A DNA stretch of 64,000 nucleotides. Source: CBDFKQ01 sp965248855. Lineage in GTDB: Bacteria; Bacteroidota; Bacteroidia; Cytophagales; 172606-1. Below the pieces are notes generated by a model. It saw only the letters and a program-made list of their open reading frames with translations, did no database searches and had not been told where the DNA came from. Made by a program: the position numbers and the translations under genes. Shown piece by piece: positions 19,201 to 27,940 of this stretch; position 1 is the first letter of the stretch; every line of letters begins with the position of its first letter. Where the stretch lies: positions 620,001 to 684,000 of the forward strand of contig CBDFKQ010000012.1 in NCBI GenBank assembly GCA_965248855.1, given 5' to 3'.

Positions 19201-19647
19201 TTAATTCAAGGGGTTGAAGGCACAAAGATATTTAATCAGAGTAAAGTTTTCACTATAAATGCTGAAGGATGGGGTAATGCTTCAGAGGGTTTATATAATG
19301 GATATTATAAATCTACCGATAATCCTGGTAGCGGCTTTGCAAGGCCAAATGTAAAAACACCTGATAAACTATACGAAACCTCTAATTATATGATAGAAGA
19401 TGGTTCATTCGTCAGGGTTAGAAATATTACAATTGGTTACAGCTTGCCAGCCATTTTAACAAGAAAAGTTTTTATTGAAAAGGCAAGAATTTATGCTTCT
19501 GCCTTAAACCCGTTCACTTTCACTGGTTATTCGGGCTACAATCCTGAGGTAAGCACCTATAGTACTAATCAACTGAACCCAGGCATTGATTATGGGCCTT
19601 ACCCTGTTGCAAAATCTTTAATCATAGGTTTAAATATTAACTTTTAA
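16222..19647 (+). CDS. SusC/RagA-type TonB-dependent receptor with STN domain
   Basis: A 1141-residue outer-membrane receptor. Residues 13-32 are a signal segment, about 50-115 an STN domain for signalling to FecR, about 137-212 a carboxypeptidase-regulatory-like domain (GLVTDAETGNPMPGVNVIVK), then a plug beginning DVVVVGYGTLQKSNLT with GSRGSNGVILITTKRG, and a beta barrel to the terminal LIIGLNINF. It imports a ligand bound by the SusD partner encoded 12 bases downstream, powered by TonB. The STN domain marks it as a transducer type. Substrate is not visible in the sequence; the neighbouring phosphodiesterases suggest a glycerophosphodiester-containing molecule. Confidence 0.95.
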   Translation: MNSLQNIFKKTKWKYTLCIILIFLIANYASGQSFAKNRNNSSLLEKSKTLISLSFNSLSLKQAIKEVAHKGNISITYQTDIVPNKKVSINLKDISIQDALNAILKETELYAEFLPSGAITIKLKKQGFLNVPVNIVTGLVTDAETGNPMPGVNVIVKNSSTGTNTDINGKYEITVPEGIDTLVYTFIGFQNIEIPVDKQTTINVSLRPNQFILNDVVVVGYGTLQKSNLTTSISQLKSENFKDFPITSFEQAMAGQLAGVQVMQNSGAPGSALSIRIRGVNSITAGTQPLIVVDGLPITDGSTSNINPDDIASIETLKDASAAAIYGSRGSNGVILITTKRGVSGKPKFSFNAYQGVQHVTKKVSLMNSYEHAQVVAAARNNLWFDLDPVNHLPTDDNSLRSANTKIPTYILPYLQGQKGLTNTDWQNAIFRDAPIQNYDLSVSGGNEKSNFYISGNYFNQQGIVINSGFERYSLRTNFETSLSNKLKFGVNLSPSFTNRNIISEQDHKGNGIIISALLADPSFPVYNSDGSLNISQQINQGNIYGMSPVENPVALATQTTDKVGQLRLLGGSFLSLELIKGLTIKTYLGGDYNDSRENYFRPSAIGTYKIPAPSQANGTSKTGRTWNWLWENTINYSYTFNDEHHFSILAGYTSQKEYQESNSLNASNFPNDQVQTLNAGLVTSGSSSQQVWTLLSYVGRVNYSYKDKYLLSASLRRDGSSRFGPNTKWGYFPSASIGWRVSNESFFPENNIISDLKIRGSYGVTGNFQIPNYGSYALLSTDNYVLGNKVVNGQAPSTSPNPNISWEKKDMINGGIEIGLLGNRINITADYYYANTNGLLLNVPVPAYSGYTTSLQNLGQVRNEGWELGISNKQNFGKLEWIGSLNFSQNKNKVISLGPGQNQIISSSNVTRVGSPIGSYFGYQILGVFKNGDEVSNYPHLATGVPGTYKYADLNNDGKITDADRTILGNFFPSYTFGFSSAFRYRNFDLNFLIQGVEGTKIFNQSKVFTINAEGWGNASEGLYNGYYKSTDNPGSGFARPNVKTPDKLYETSNYMIEDGSFVRVRNITIGYSLPAILTRKVFIEKARIYASALNPFTFTGYSGYNPEVSTYSTNQLNPGIDYGPYPVAKSLIIGLNINF

Positions 19648-19659
19648 TCGAATTTAAAA

Positions 19660-21093
19660 ATGAAAAAAATATTAATAATTATAATGGCAGTAGCCTCGCT
19701 TACTGCTTGTAAGAATAGCTTCCTCGATTTACATCCAATTTCCCAAAATGATGTTAATAGTTTTTATAAAACACCTAATGATATAAACCAAGCAGTCAAT
19801 TCTGCCTATGGCTCCCTTCAGGCAAATGGGGAATATGGAAAAGATTATGTATATATTATGGAAGTAAGTACAGATAATTCAACACTTGAAAGCATCACTA
19901 ATGGCGGTGGAATATACGGTGACTTTGATCTCTACAGGGTTACTGCATCAAATCCTTTATTGGATGAAGCATGGAAAACGGGATATGCCGGAATACAAAG
20001 GTGTAATATCGTACTTAACAGGATTGATAAAATTCAGCCAATGGCCGATTCTGTTAAAGCCATTCGCAAAGGTGAAGTAAAATTTTTAAGAGCACTTACT
20101 TATTTTAATATGGTGAGGATATGGGGAAACATACCACTTGTAACCACCGAAACTACCGACCCCAATTTATTATTTAACCAAGGACCGGCTGATGTAAGCA
20201 GTATTTATAATCAAATAATAACTGACCTTACAGATGCTTCAAGTGCCTTATTGCAATCTTATCCTTCTTCTGATGCCGGAAGAGCTACTTCGGGCGCTGC
20301 ACAAAGCCTTCTGGGAAAGGTTTATCTCACTTTAAAAAATTATCCAATGGCTTCCCAATACTTGGGTAATGTAATTAATTCAAAAACGTATTCCCTATTA
20401 CCTAATTATGCTGATATATTTAATGTTATCACCATTAATAACAAAGAATCCATTTTTGAGGTTCAATATATTAAAGGTGGATTGGGGGAAGGAAGTGCTT
20501 ATGCCAATCTATTTGCACCTGCCGGTGATAAAACTTTAACCGGTGGTGTAGGCGCTACGTATGGTGATAATAAACCAACTGCCGATCTCGTAAACGCTTA
20601 TGAAGCAGGTGATACCCGGAAACCTGCAACAATTGGCAGCCTTGCTGATGGAAGGCTTTATAATAAAAAATACCTTGACAAACCATTTCTGGATAGCGAT
20701 GCAGGAAATCATTTTTTTGTTTTGCGTTACGCAGACGTCCTACTTATGCAAGCTGAATCTTTAAACGAAACATCTTATGACGCCACTGATGCAGATGGCC
20801 ATGCCTTATTTTATTTGAATACAGTAAGAGTAAGGGCAGGTTTAAAAAGACTTATCGCTACGGATTTGCCCGATCAGGTAAGTTTCCGCAAAGCAATTGA
20901 GAAAGAAAGAAGGGTGGAACTGTCTTTTGAAAACCATCGCTGGTTTGACCTTGTCCGTACAGGAAGGACACAAACGGTTTTAAATGCAGGTGGCGGCACT
21001 TTTCAACTCGCCGATTATCGTTTGGTTTATCCAATCCCCCAAAGCCAACTAGATGCAAATCCATCCAAAATTATTCAAAACCCGGGATATTAA
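19660..21093 (+). CDS. SusD/RagB-family outer-membrane lipoprotein
   Basis: A 477-residue lipoprotein with lipobox LTAC and Cys17 as the lipid-bearing residue. It shows the SusD pattern: DLHPISQNDVNSFYKTPNDI near the N terminus, a helical TPR-like core with RALTYFNMVRIWGNIPLV, and the family C-terminal block FRKAIEKERRVELSFENHRW followed by FDLVRTG. SusD proteins cap the SusC barrel and bind the substrate. It lies 12 bases after susC and 2 bases before a GDPD gene, so they form one operon. Confidence 0.95.
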   Translation: MKKILIIIMAVASLTACKNSFLDLHPISQNDVNSFYKTPNDINQAVNSAYGSLQANGEYGKDYVYIMEVSTDNSTLESITNGGGIYGDFDLYRVTASNPLLDEAWKTGYAGIQRCNIVLNRIDKIQPMADSVKAIRKGEVKFLRALTYFNMVRIWGNIPLVTTETTDPNLLFNQGPADVSSIYNQIITDLTDASSALLQSYPSSDAGRATSGAAQSLLGKVYLTLKNYPMASQYLGNVINSKTYSLLPNYADIFNVITINNKESIFEVQYIKGGLGEGSAYANLFAPAGDKTLTGGVGATYGDNKPTADLVNAYEAGDTRKPATIGSLADGRLYNKKYLDKPFLDSDAGNHFFVLRYADVLLMQAESLNETSYDATDADGHALFYLNTVRVRAGLKRLIATDLPDQVSFRKAIEKERRVELSFENHRWFDLVRTGRTQTVLNAGGGTFQLADYRLVYPIPQSQLDANPSKIIQNPGY

Positions 21094-21095
21094 TC

Positions 21096-22016
21096 ATGAA
21101 ATACCTTTTTAGTATTCTGATATTTTCTTTAGTGTCGTGTAATTCATTGAAAAAACCGACAGGGCACCAGGCTTTTGAAACCGGTAAGCTCCAAAAGTTA
21201 ATTTCACTATTAGAAAACCCTTCCGACAAATATATCATGGTGGCAGCACACAGGGGAGATTGGCGTTATGCGCCTGAAAACTCACTCCCCGCAATGGAAA
21301 ACTGCATTAAAATGGGTGTAGATATCCTTGAAATTGATGTAAGGAAAACAAAGGACGGTCATCTTGTGCTAATGCACGATAAAACAGTTGACCGTACTAC
21401 TACTGGCATAGGTAAGGTTGAGAACCTGACCCTTGATTCATTAAAAAAACTCAGGCTAAAAAATGGTTATGGCATGCCGACCCAATTTAATATACCTACC
21501 CTTGAAGAAGTAATGATACTGGCTAAAGGAAAAGTGCTTGTATTCATTGATAAAGCTTATCCAATTATTCAGGAGGCTTATGCAATATTAGAAAAAACAG
21601 GCACTACCAACCAGGGTATTTTTGAAGGTAAGGAACCGGCTGAAAATGTAAAAAAAGATTATCCCATACTTTATAAAAAAATATATTACATGCCGCGCCT
21701 GGCAGAAGGGGAAACCGGAAAAATGCAGGATTACATTACCGGTTTTATGGCCTCCATGAGGCCTGCAGGCTTTGTTGTTTCTTTTTCAACCGAAATTTCA
21801 AAAAGTATATCCGTTGCCCACCAATTAAAGGAGCAAAAACAAAATGTTTTAGCCAGCACCATGTGGGCTGAATTATGTGCCGGCCACACTGATGACCTTG
21901 CTCTTACCAACCCTGATGAAAACTGGGGCTGGATAATCAAACAGGGGGCAAATATTATTTGCACCGATAGACCAGAGGAATTAATTGAATATTTAAAAGT
22001 AAATAAAAAGCATTAA
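21096..22016 (+). CDS. Glycerophosphodiester phosphodiesterase, lipoprotein
   Basis: A 306-residue enzyme of the GDPD family, which hydrolyses glycerophosphodiesters to glycerol 3-phosphate and an alcohol. It has a lipoprotein signal with Cys15 (LVSC). Active-site features: HRG at 52-54, E79 and D81 in EIDV as calcium ligands, and H94 in MHDKTVDRTT as the second catalytic His. It starts 2 bases after susD, so it is likely exported to the envelope and acts on the molecule that SusC/SusD capture. Length is typical. Confidence 0.9.
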   Translation: MKYLFSILIFSLVSCNSLKKPTGHQAFETGKLQKLISLLENPSDKYIMVAAHRGDWRYAPENSLPAMENCIKMGVDILEIDVRKTKDGHLVLMHDKTVDRTTTGIGKVENLTLDSLKKLRLKNGYGMPTQFNIPTLEEVMILAKGKVLVFIDKAYPIIQEAYAILEKTGTTNQGIFEGKEPAENVKKDYPILYKKIYYMPRLAEGETGKMQDYITGFMASMRPAGFVVSFSTEISKSISVAHQLKEQKQNVLASTMWAELCAGHTDDLALTNPDENWGWIIKQGANIICTDRPEELIEYLKVNKKH

Positions 22017-22100
22017 AAAATCTTAAGGCATTAACTACAAATCAATTAACGGGCGGAAGCCGAAAAGCCCTTTACAGAGTAGGCATTTTTTAACTCATAA

Positions 22101-23756
22101 ATGAAAATGAAAAAGTTTTTCTTTACATTAATCGTATTTGTATTTTATTTAAGTGCTTATCGGGCGAATGCCCAAAGTGATCTCGAAGTGAATAATTTTG
22201 TTGCAGATGGTCAAGTAATACTTAAAGGAAATACCTTTGCTCAAAATCAATTTGTGGTAGATGGTGAAGCTTTCTTTAAAGATATTTCTGTTGATGGTTT
22301 TACTAATCTTTATGGTGATTTTAATGCTCCTTCATTATCTTCTAGCAAAAATAGAGTGACGATAAGTGGATTATCGGAAATCCTCTTAGAATACACTCTT
22401 GAGTTTGGAGCTCGAAAAATTAAACAACAAGATGCTGGAAAAATTGGTTATAATGCATTTGGAACTGGTGGTTTAGAAATTATAGGCGGGGGCACTACAG
22501 ACCAAAACAGGCTTCTTACCATTTTTGCTGAGGGAGGAACTAACTTTAGAGGAGCGGTCAACAGTGCAACTGATATAACAGCTAACAGGTATGTTATTTC
22601 TAATACAGGTGCTTTTTTTAATGGTTTTAGTTTGTTCAATGGTGGTAAAGTTGGTATAGGTACAAATGGTAATTTGCCTTCTGCTGATAATATGTTGGAG
22701 GTAAATGGCCTTGTTAACTCTATCGGTGGAATGAGGATACCGAGTGGCAAGACTCTTGAATTTGGTTATCTGACAAATGGAAAGAATGCTGATGCCGGAA
22801 AAATTGGCTATAATACTTTTGGAACAGGAGGTCTAGAGATTATTGGAGGGGGCAATTCAGGACAAAATAGACTTCTTACCATTTTTGCTGAAGGGGGGAC
22901 TTTCTTAAATGGGTCGTTAAATAGTGTTACTGATGTAATAGCAAGTAGGAATATTATTTCTTATAAAGGCGCATTGTTTAATGGTGGTAAAGTTGGCATT
23001 GGCACCAATGGCAATTTGCCTTCAGCTGATAATATGCTGGAGGTAAATGGCCTCGTTAACTCTATGGGTGGAATGAGGATACAGGGTGGCAAAACTCTTG
23101 AATTTGGTTACCTGACAAATGGAAAGCAAGCTGATGCCGGCAAAATAGGCTATAATACTTTTGGTACAGGCGCTTTGGAAATAATTGGCGCAGGTACTGC
23201 CGGTACCAACCGCCGTTTAATGGTTTTTGCAGAAGGAGGAACAACATTTAATGGACAGGTAGCCATTAATACTTATTCCCCAAAAGATAAATTTAGTGCC
23301 ACAGTAAACGGGCCAATGTTCATAGGTAGTTTCCTAAACGGCCAGAACAGCACCGTAGTAAATGCTTCAGCCCTTGATACTTTTGATTTATGGGTAGAGA
23401 AAGGAATTGTAAGTGAAGATTTTGCTTTTGCAAAGGTAGCCGATTGGAAAGATAAAGTATTTGAAAAGGAATATAAGCTTATTACCCTTGAAGAAGTAGA
23501 TGCCTATATAAAATTAAATAAACATTTACCCGAAATCCCTTCAGAAAAAGAAATAATAGAAAAAGGTTATTCTGCTCACCAAATGAACAAGAATTTTATT
23601 CAAAAAATAGAGGAACTAACCCTATATGCTATTAACCAGCAAAAATTATTAAAAACTCAACAAAATGAAATTGAAAAACTAAAAACGGACTTGGCAGGAT
23701 ATCAATATTTATCTGATGAAATAGAAAAATTAAAACAGGCACTAAAAAATAAATGA
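22101..23756 (+). CDS. Tail-fibre-like repetitive secreted protein with C-terminal coiled coil
   Basis: A 551-residue protein with a signal peptide ending ANAQ (about residue 25). Its middle holds three copies of a unit with DAGKIGYNTFGTGGLEIIG and RLLTIFAEGGT and two copies of GKVGIGTNGNLPSADNMLEV; the C terminus has FAKVADWKDKVFEKEYKLIT, EEVDAYIKLNKHLPEIPS and a coiled coil after IQKIEELTLY. This C-terminal layout is common in Bacteroidetes surface proteins that resemble phage tail fibres or S74-type intramolecular chaperone proteins, but no self-cleavage motif is evident. It begins 84 bases after the GDPD gene and overlaps the next GDPD gene by 4 bases, so it belongs to the same operon. 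Role is unknown; adhesion or surface display is a guess. Confidence 0.75.
   Translation: MKMKKFFFTLIVFVFYLSAYRANAQSDLEVNNFVADGQVILKGNTFAQNQFVVDGEAFFKDISVDGFTNLYGDFNAPSLSSSKNRVTISGLSEILLEYTLEFGARKIKQQDAGKIGYNAFGTGGLEIIGGGTTDQNRLLTIFAEGGTNFRGAVNSATDITANRYVISNTGAFFNGFSLFNGGKVGIGTNGNLPSADNMLEVNGLVNSIGGMRIPSGKTLEFGYLTNGKNADAGKIGYNTFGTGGLEIIGGGNSGQNRLLTIFAEGGTFLNGSLNSVTDVIASRNIISYKGALFNGGKVGIGTNGNLPSADNMLEVNGLVNSMGGMRIQGGKTLEFGYLTNGKQADAGKIGYNTFGTGALEIIGAGTAGTNRRLMVFAEGGTTFNGQVAINTYSPKDKFSATVNGPMFIGSFLNGQNSTVVNASALDTFDLWVEKGIVSEDFAFAKVADWKDKVFEKEYKLITLEEVDAYIKLNKHLPEIPSEKEIIEKGYSAHQMNKNFIQKIEELTLYAINQQKLLKTQQNEIEKLKTDLAGYQYLSDEIEKLKQALKNK
22431..23246 (+). repeat. Three tandem ~350-bp repeats inside the tail-fibre-like gene
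   Basis: Units begin at 22431, 22791 and 23133 with GATGCTGGAAAAATTGG or close variants (spacings 360 and 342 bases). Codon-level drift between units, highest between units 1 and 2, indicates internal duplication. Confidence 0.8.
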
Positions 23757-25378
23757 AAACCCAAATGAAAAAGAAATTTATCTTTATTATTTTAAGCTTG
23801 TTTGTAAGCCTTTATGGAAATTGTCAAATGGTTAGAGAAACGAAACAATCTCCCAACCCTAAAATTGACCCTACTGTAAAAATTACAGATATGGTATTGA
23901 TGGATATGAAAAAAATTACGAGACTAAAAAATCGTGATCTTACAGGAGGAATCATTTCAACAAGTCCAAGTTTACCTCCAAGTAATAATTATAATTATGG
24001 GAGAATTTTTGACGCACCCGATGTAGATGGTACAAACCTAAAAGTTTTCGCTTATGACCCTAAAATAGATAATGGGAAAGGGCCTCTGCTTTATGGATGC
24101 TTTACTGATCAGAAATCTAAAACTTATACTTGTAAGGCATGGACAGCGATTAGGGGGTGGTTCTTAGACACCTATAGTAACGATATAGAGAAGCTTACTA
24201 TTAAGTGGGTAAATCAACTTAAGCAAAGTGACCCAACTTATGGTGGCCAAATAAAAAATGGAAAGGACGCTTTTGAATATCTTTTACCGGTTATTGTAGA
24301 GGTGAGAACAAGGGATGATGCATACCCCCATAAGTTTAAAATACCCGGAATAGGAGAGTATTCAGATAAAGAATTATTTAGCAATGGGCAAATTACAAGC
24401 TTACTTAATATTTACCGGAACCCTCTTAATTTTCCCAACTTCATAGTATTGGCAGCACACAGGGGATATTGGAAAGATGTAGCGGAAAATTCAAAATCGG
24501 CCTTTGAAGCAGCTATAAAACTGGGGGTGGAAATGTTGGAAATTGATACCAAGCTTACAAAAGATAGCGTTGTTGTTATTTCTCATGATTTACATTTAGG
24601 CAGGTTAACCAACATACCACCACAATTAGCAAACAGGGCTGACACTAATGGGCATATCCTTGTGAGTAAATTAACTTTACAAGACATAAGGCCTGATAAA
24701 TATCCCAACCCTAATAACTACAAACCGGTACAACTGCTAGATAAAAATGGACAGCCTGCGGACACCATGCAGACTTTGGAAGAAATGCTATTACAAGCAA
24801 AAGGAAGGGTATTGGTTGATATAGATAAGATTGAGAGTTTTTTTTATGATAAAGTATACAAAACGGCCTTAAATACCGGGACATTAAAGCAGATAGTTGT
24901 TAAGGGCAGGTACGAGAAACCGGATGATTTAAGAAAAAAGGTTTTAAATTTTAATACTATTGACTGGAAGAACTTTATGTTTACACCGGTATATTTTGCA
25001 GATTTTAAAAGGGACGATAACGTTACACCTTGGGATTTTAAAGCCGGTATTGACGCATTCGCTAAAGATCCTGCCTTTAATTGCCCCGGGTATGAACTTA
25101 TCTATGCATCAAATACAGACCCGTTATTACAGTATATCAACACTATCAAAAATAACAATCAAAGGGTTATTCAGTTTCCGCAATATCCTGAAACCAAAGA
25201 TGGAGTTTATGATTCTAAAAAATATACGTATGATGATATTGATCCCAGGTTTGACAGGCGTAATGATTGGGAATGGTTGTTACAAAAAGAACACAGGCCA
25301 ACTTTGATTATTACAGACAGGCTTGAGGTTTTAAAGCAATTACTTGAATTAAAAAATCTTAGAAATCTTAATAAATAA
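23753..25378 (+). CDS. Second glycerophosphodiester phosphodiesterase with extra N-terminal domain
   Basis: A 541-residue secreted protein. The start overlaps the previous gene in ATGA; a downstream ATG at 23765 (MKKKFIFII) would give a cleaner signal peptide. The first ~200 residues are an unrecognised domain (contains YGCFTDQKSKTYTCKAWTAI). From about 230 the GDPD fold appears: HRG at 236-238, E263 and D265 in EIDT, SHD with H278. Compared with the lipoprotein GDPD upstream it is longer, with a rewritten DLHLGRLTNIPP loop. Two GDPDs in one susCD operon suggest sequential cleavage or two related substrates. Confidence 0.87.
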   Translation: MKTQMKKKFIFIILSLFVSLYGNCQMVRETKQSPNPKIDPTVKITDMVLMDMKKITRLKNRDLTGGIISTSPSLPPSNNYNYGRIFDAPDVDGTNLKVFAYDPKIDNGKGPLLYGCFTDQKSKTYTCKAWTAIRGWFLDTYSNDIEKLTIKWVNQLKQSDPTYGGQIKNGKDAFEYLLPVIVEVRTRDDAYPHKFKIPGIGEYSDKELFSNGQITSLLNIYRNPLNFPNFIVLAAHRGYWKDVAENSKSAFEAAIKLGVEMLEIDTKLTKDSVVVISHDLHLGRLTNIPPQLANRADTNGHILVSKLTLQDIRPDKYPNPNNYKPVQLLDKNGQPADTMQTLEEMLLQAKGRVLVDIDKIESFFYDKVYKTALNTGTLKQIVVKGRYEKPDDLRKKVLNFNTIDWKNFMFTPVYFADFKRDDNVTPWDFKAGIDAFAKDPAFNCPGYELIYASNTDPLLQYINTIKNNNQRVIQFPQYPETKDGVYDSKKYTYDDIDPRFDRRNDWEWLLQKEHRPTLIITDRLEVLKQLLELKNLRNLNK

Positions 25379-25382
25379 TTCA

Positions 25383-27248
25383 ATGAAAAAAAATTTAAAT
25401 TATAAAATAATTTTTTATGTATTTCTATATATGAGTACATGGTCTGTTTATGCCCAATTACCCAAGGCCCTTGCCCATTATCCATTAAATGTTAAAATAA
25501 TAGGAAGTAGGGTTCCTACCTTAATTATCAATGCTCAAGATGTGTCCGGCAATGCTAATCACGGTAGTACGTATCCTAATGATATGGCTTTTTCAAGTCA
25601 ATTAGGGGATTTTTTCGGGGTACCTGCTTTAAATAAGCAGGGTTATAATAATGGTTACATTAATATTCCTAACCCTTACCTAAATGACCCAACTAACAGA
25701 AATAACATTTCAGTAAGTTTTTGGATAAATTGGGATGCAAGTACCCAAGGGAATTTATATGGAGGATATATAATAATAAACCCATATTTTAATATCTATA
25801 CATATGGAAATAGAATTGAATGGGAAGCAATAGGAATTATGGATACTCATAGAAGTACTTATCAGGTATTTGACAAATCAGGATGGTATTTTGTTTGTTT
25901 CACATACCAATATAATGGTATATCAAATAATGCCCATTTTTATTCTTATAAGTACAATGGCAGTTTTGACCCTAGTATTAATTCCATGAAAGATGCTACA
26001 GACAGGTTGTATCAAAACAATCCCATCAGTGCAGATAATACTATGCAACTATTAGGCAAAAATTTTCAAGGACAAATAAGAGATGTGCGCTTTTTTAACA
26101 CTACTTTAACTAAAGACCAGGTTAATACCTATAGAAACCTTGATTACAATTGGGCGAATGGAAATTATCAGGAAGAGCACGATGTTCATAAAGGAACTTA
26201 TTCATTTTATCCTTTTGATAATAACCATCCGGAAAAAGAGGTAATGAATGGACGAGATGGTGTTTATCTTGGTGGTAATTCTTTTCAAATTCAAAACCGA
26301 TTTGGTGATAACAGTGCTTTTTTCTTAAAGGATGAAATTAAAATACCTCCACCTTTAGGTACTTATAATATTCAAAATGGATTTACGTGTTCATTCTGGA
26401 TTGGTTTAAGAAAAATTGAGGAACCTGATTTCAATAATATTCTTTCAGGACTTTCAGATACATATAATAGTGCCGCACCATTTGCTATAACAAAACAGGG
26501 TAATAAATTTGGTGTACAGCGGTATACCAGAATGGATGATAATTCTATTAAGCCTTATTTTCTATGGCTATATAGTCCGTTGGATCTATTTTCTAAACGA
26601 AATGACTGGTATCATATAATTTTAGTATATGACCGCTTTTATATGCGCACCTTTATTGGAAGGTTCAGGCAAAATTTAAATAATATCTACAAATCTGATA
26701 CATCATTTTTTAATTGTAGTTATAATTATCAAGGCATGGATACCCAGGATTTGGATTTACCTTTAATAAAAGATCAATGGTTAATTGGAAGTCATAGTTC
26801 ATTCAGCAATAGTCACCTTTATTTAGATGATTTAAGAATTTATAACTACTCACTATCTGATGATGAAGCTTGGGCCTTACATGTATTGGAATGCCAAAAA
26901 AGCTTTAATTCTCCTCCTGCCCGCTTAACGAAGGTTACTGAACATAAAAAATATATAGATGAAACTAAAAAAATTGTGGAAGATTCAACTGATTGGGTAA
27001 TAGTTTATCCCAACCCAACTGAAAATGATCTTAAAATCAAGATGAATAATTCCGAAACACGAGCGGCACAAATAAGGATATTGGATTTAATGGGCAATCA
27101 AATTTTAACACGTTACGAAACCTTTATTGAAGGTAGTGAAGAGGTAATAATTAAAAATTTAAAATCAAAAGGTTTAAATTCAGGGATGTATATACTTGAG
27201 GTCTTATCAACCGATAAGAGAAAAACATTTAAGATTATTGTTATTTAA
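25383..27248 (+). CDS. LamG-domain surface protein with type IX secretion sorting domain
   Basis: A 621-residue protein with a signal peptide (MKKNLNYKIIFYVFLYMSTW ... YAQ). It has two concanavalin-like/LamG regions, about 55-250 and 270-520, each containing the ISVSFWINWD or FTCSFWIGL strand and a LDDLRIYNYSLSDDEAWAL-type ending. Residues about 540-621 form a type A T9SS sorting domain (VIVYPNPTENDLKI, LDLMGNQI, GMYILEV). The protein is therefore exported across the outer membrane by the T9SS and may bind glycans or lipids on the cell surface. It starts 4 bases after the GDPD gene and ends the operon, followed by a strong terminator. Confidence 0.87.
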   Translation: MKKNLNYKIIFYVFLYMSTWSVYAQLPKALAHYPLNVKIIGSRVPTLIINAQDVSGNANHGSTYPNDMAFSSQLGDFFGVPALNKQGYNNGYINIPNPYLNDPTNRNNISVSFWINWDASTQGNLYGGYIIINPYFNIYTYGNRIEWEAIGIMDTHRSTYQVFDKSGWYFVCFTYQYNGISNNAHFYSYKYNGSFDPSINSMKDATDRLYQNNPISADNTMQLLGKNFQGQIRDVRFFNTTLTKDQVNTYRNLDYNWANGNYQEEHDVHKGTYSFYPFDNNHPEKEVMNGRDGVYLGGNSFQIQNRFGDNSAFFLKDEIKIPPPLGTYNIQNGFTCSFWIGLRKIEEPDFNNILSGLSDTYNSAAPFAITKQGNKFGVQRYTRMDDNSIKPYFLWLYSPLDLFSKRNDWYHIILVYDRFYMRTFIGRFRQNLNNIYKSDTSFFNCSYNYQGMDTQDLDLPLIKDQWLIGSHSSFSNSHLYLDDLRIYNYSLSDDEAWALHVLECQKSFNSPPARLTKVTEHKKYIDETKKIVEDSTDWVIVYPNPTENDLKIKMNNSETRAAQIRILDLMGNQILTRYETFIEGSEEVIIKNLKSKGLNSGMYILEVLSTDKRKTFKIIVI

Positions 27249-27940
27249 TTTAAAGTTCCGGAATTTAATTTTTTGACATGGTAGTTTGAATCCCTTCGAC
27301 TCTATAAAAACCCTTAAATGTAAAAATTTAAGGGTTTTTATTTAAAACCGAGGTACACTTTATGGCACAAAGTCTTTTTAAATGCACATTTACTTTATTA
27401 TACATTAGGATATAAAGCATAGTAAGTACAAGACAATTTTAGAAAATCACAAAAAATTTATATCCAATATAAGTAACTAAACAATGATTATGAATATTAT
27501 GAAGTTTTTATTTTTGTAAGGTTGGTGTCGGCTTTCCCAAAATCTAGACATTAACCCGCTTTCCAACCTTCAACACGATGACAACAACCGATTCAAACTT
27601 GAATAAATTAAAAATACCTAACTTTGAACTGTCATAATTATGGAAGTGACAGCCAATGCACGATTGGAAAAATTCATTATCCCATTTTTCTATTGCTTTT
27701 CTTACAGGTATAAGTGGTAAATGAAATTTAAAAAAATATTTTTAAATTTAAAAATAAATCAGTTTTAGATGGGAAGGGAAATTCCCTCCTTTCTCTTCAA
27801 TAGAAATAATAATCCTTGACATAGTTTATTGAACAAACCCAGTTAATAGATAGCGCTCCTCCGTCATGTTTGTAACTTGAAGTTCTTGCTTAAAAAAAGA
27901 TTGATAGAAATCATAATTACATTGAAAATTCTTTCCTACC
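27249..27940. other. Gap between island operon and aldehyde dehydrogenase, with gene debris
   Basis: About 690 bases. After the terminator at 27305-27340 there is only broken coding-like sequence. On the minus strand 27826-27912 reads as a 28-codon tail (DFYQSFFKQELQV ... LLTGFVQ, stop) and near 27655-27720 as a fragment with RKAIEKWDNEFFQSCIGCH. I recognise neither; they look like remnants trapped at the island edge. Confidence 0.4.
27305..27340 (+). terminator. Strong terminator after the susCD-GDPD operon
   Basis: A perfect 15-bp stem, TAAAAACCCTTAAAT at 27305-27319 with its complement at 27326-27340, a 6-base loop and trailing T/A-rich sequence. It lies 57 bases after the LamG gene. Confidence 0.9.

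Noticed and set aside
13800..27928. Integrative conjugative element or transposon
   Set aside because: No integrase, transposase, relaxase or terminal inverted repeats were found; only the direct repeat supports an insertion.
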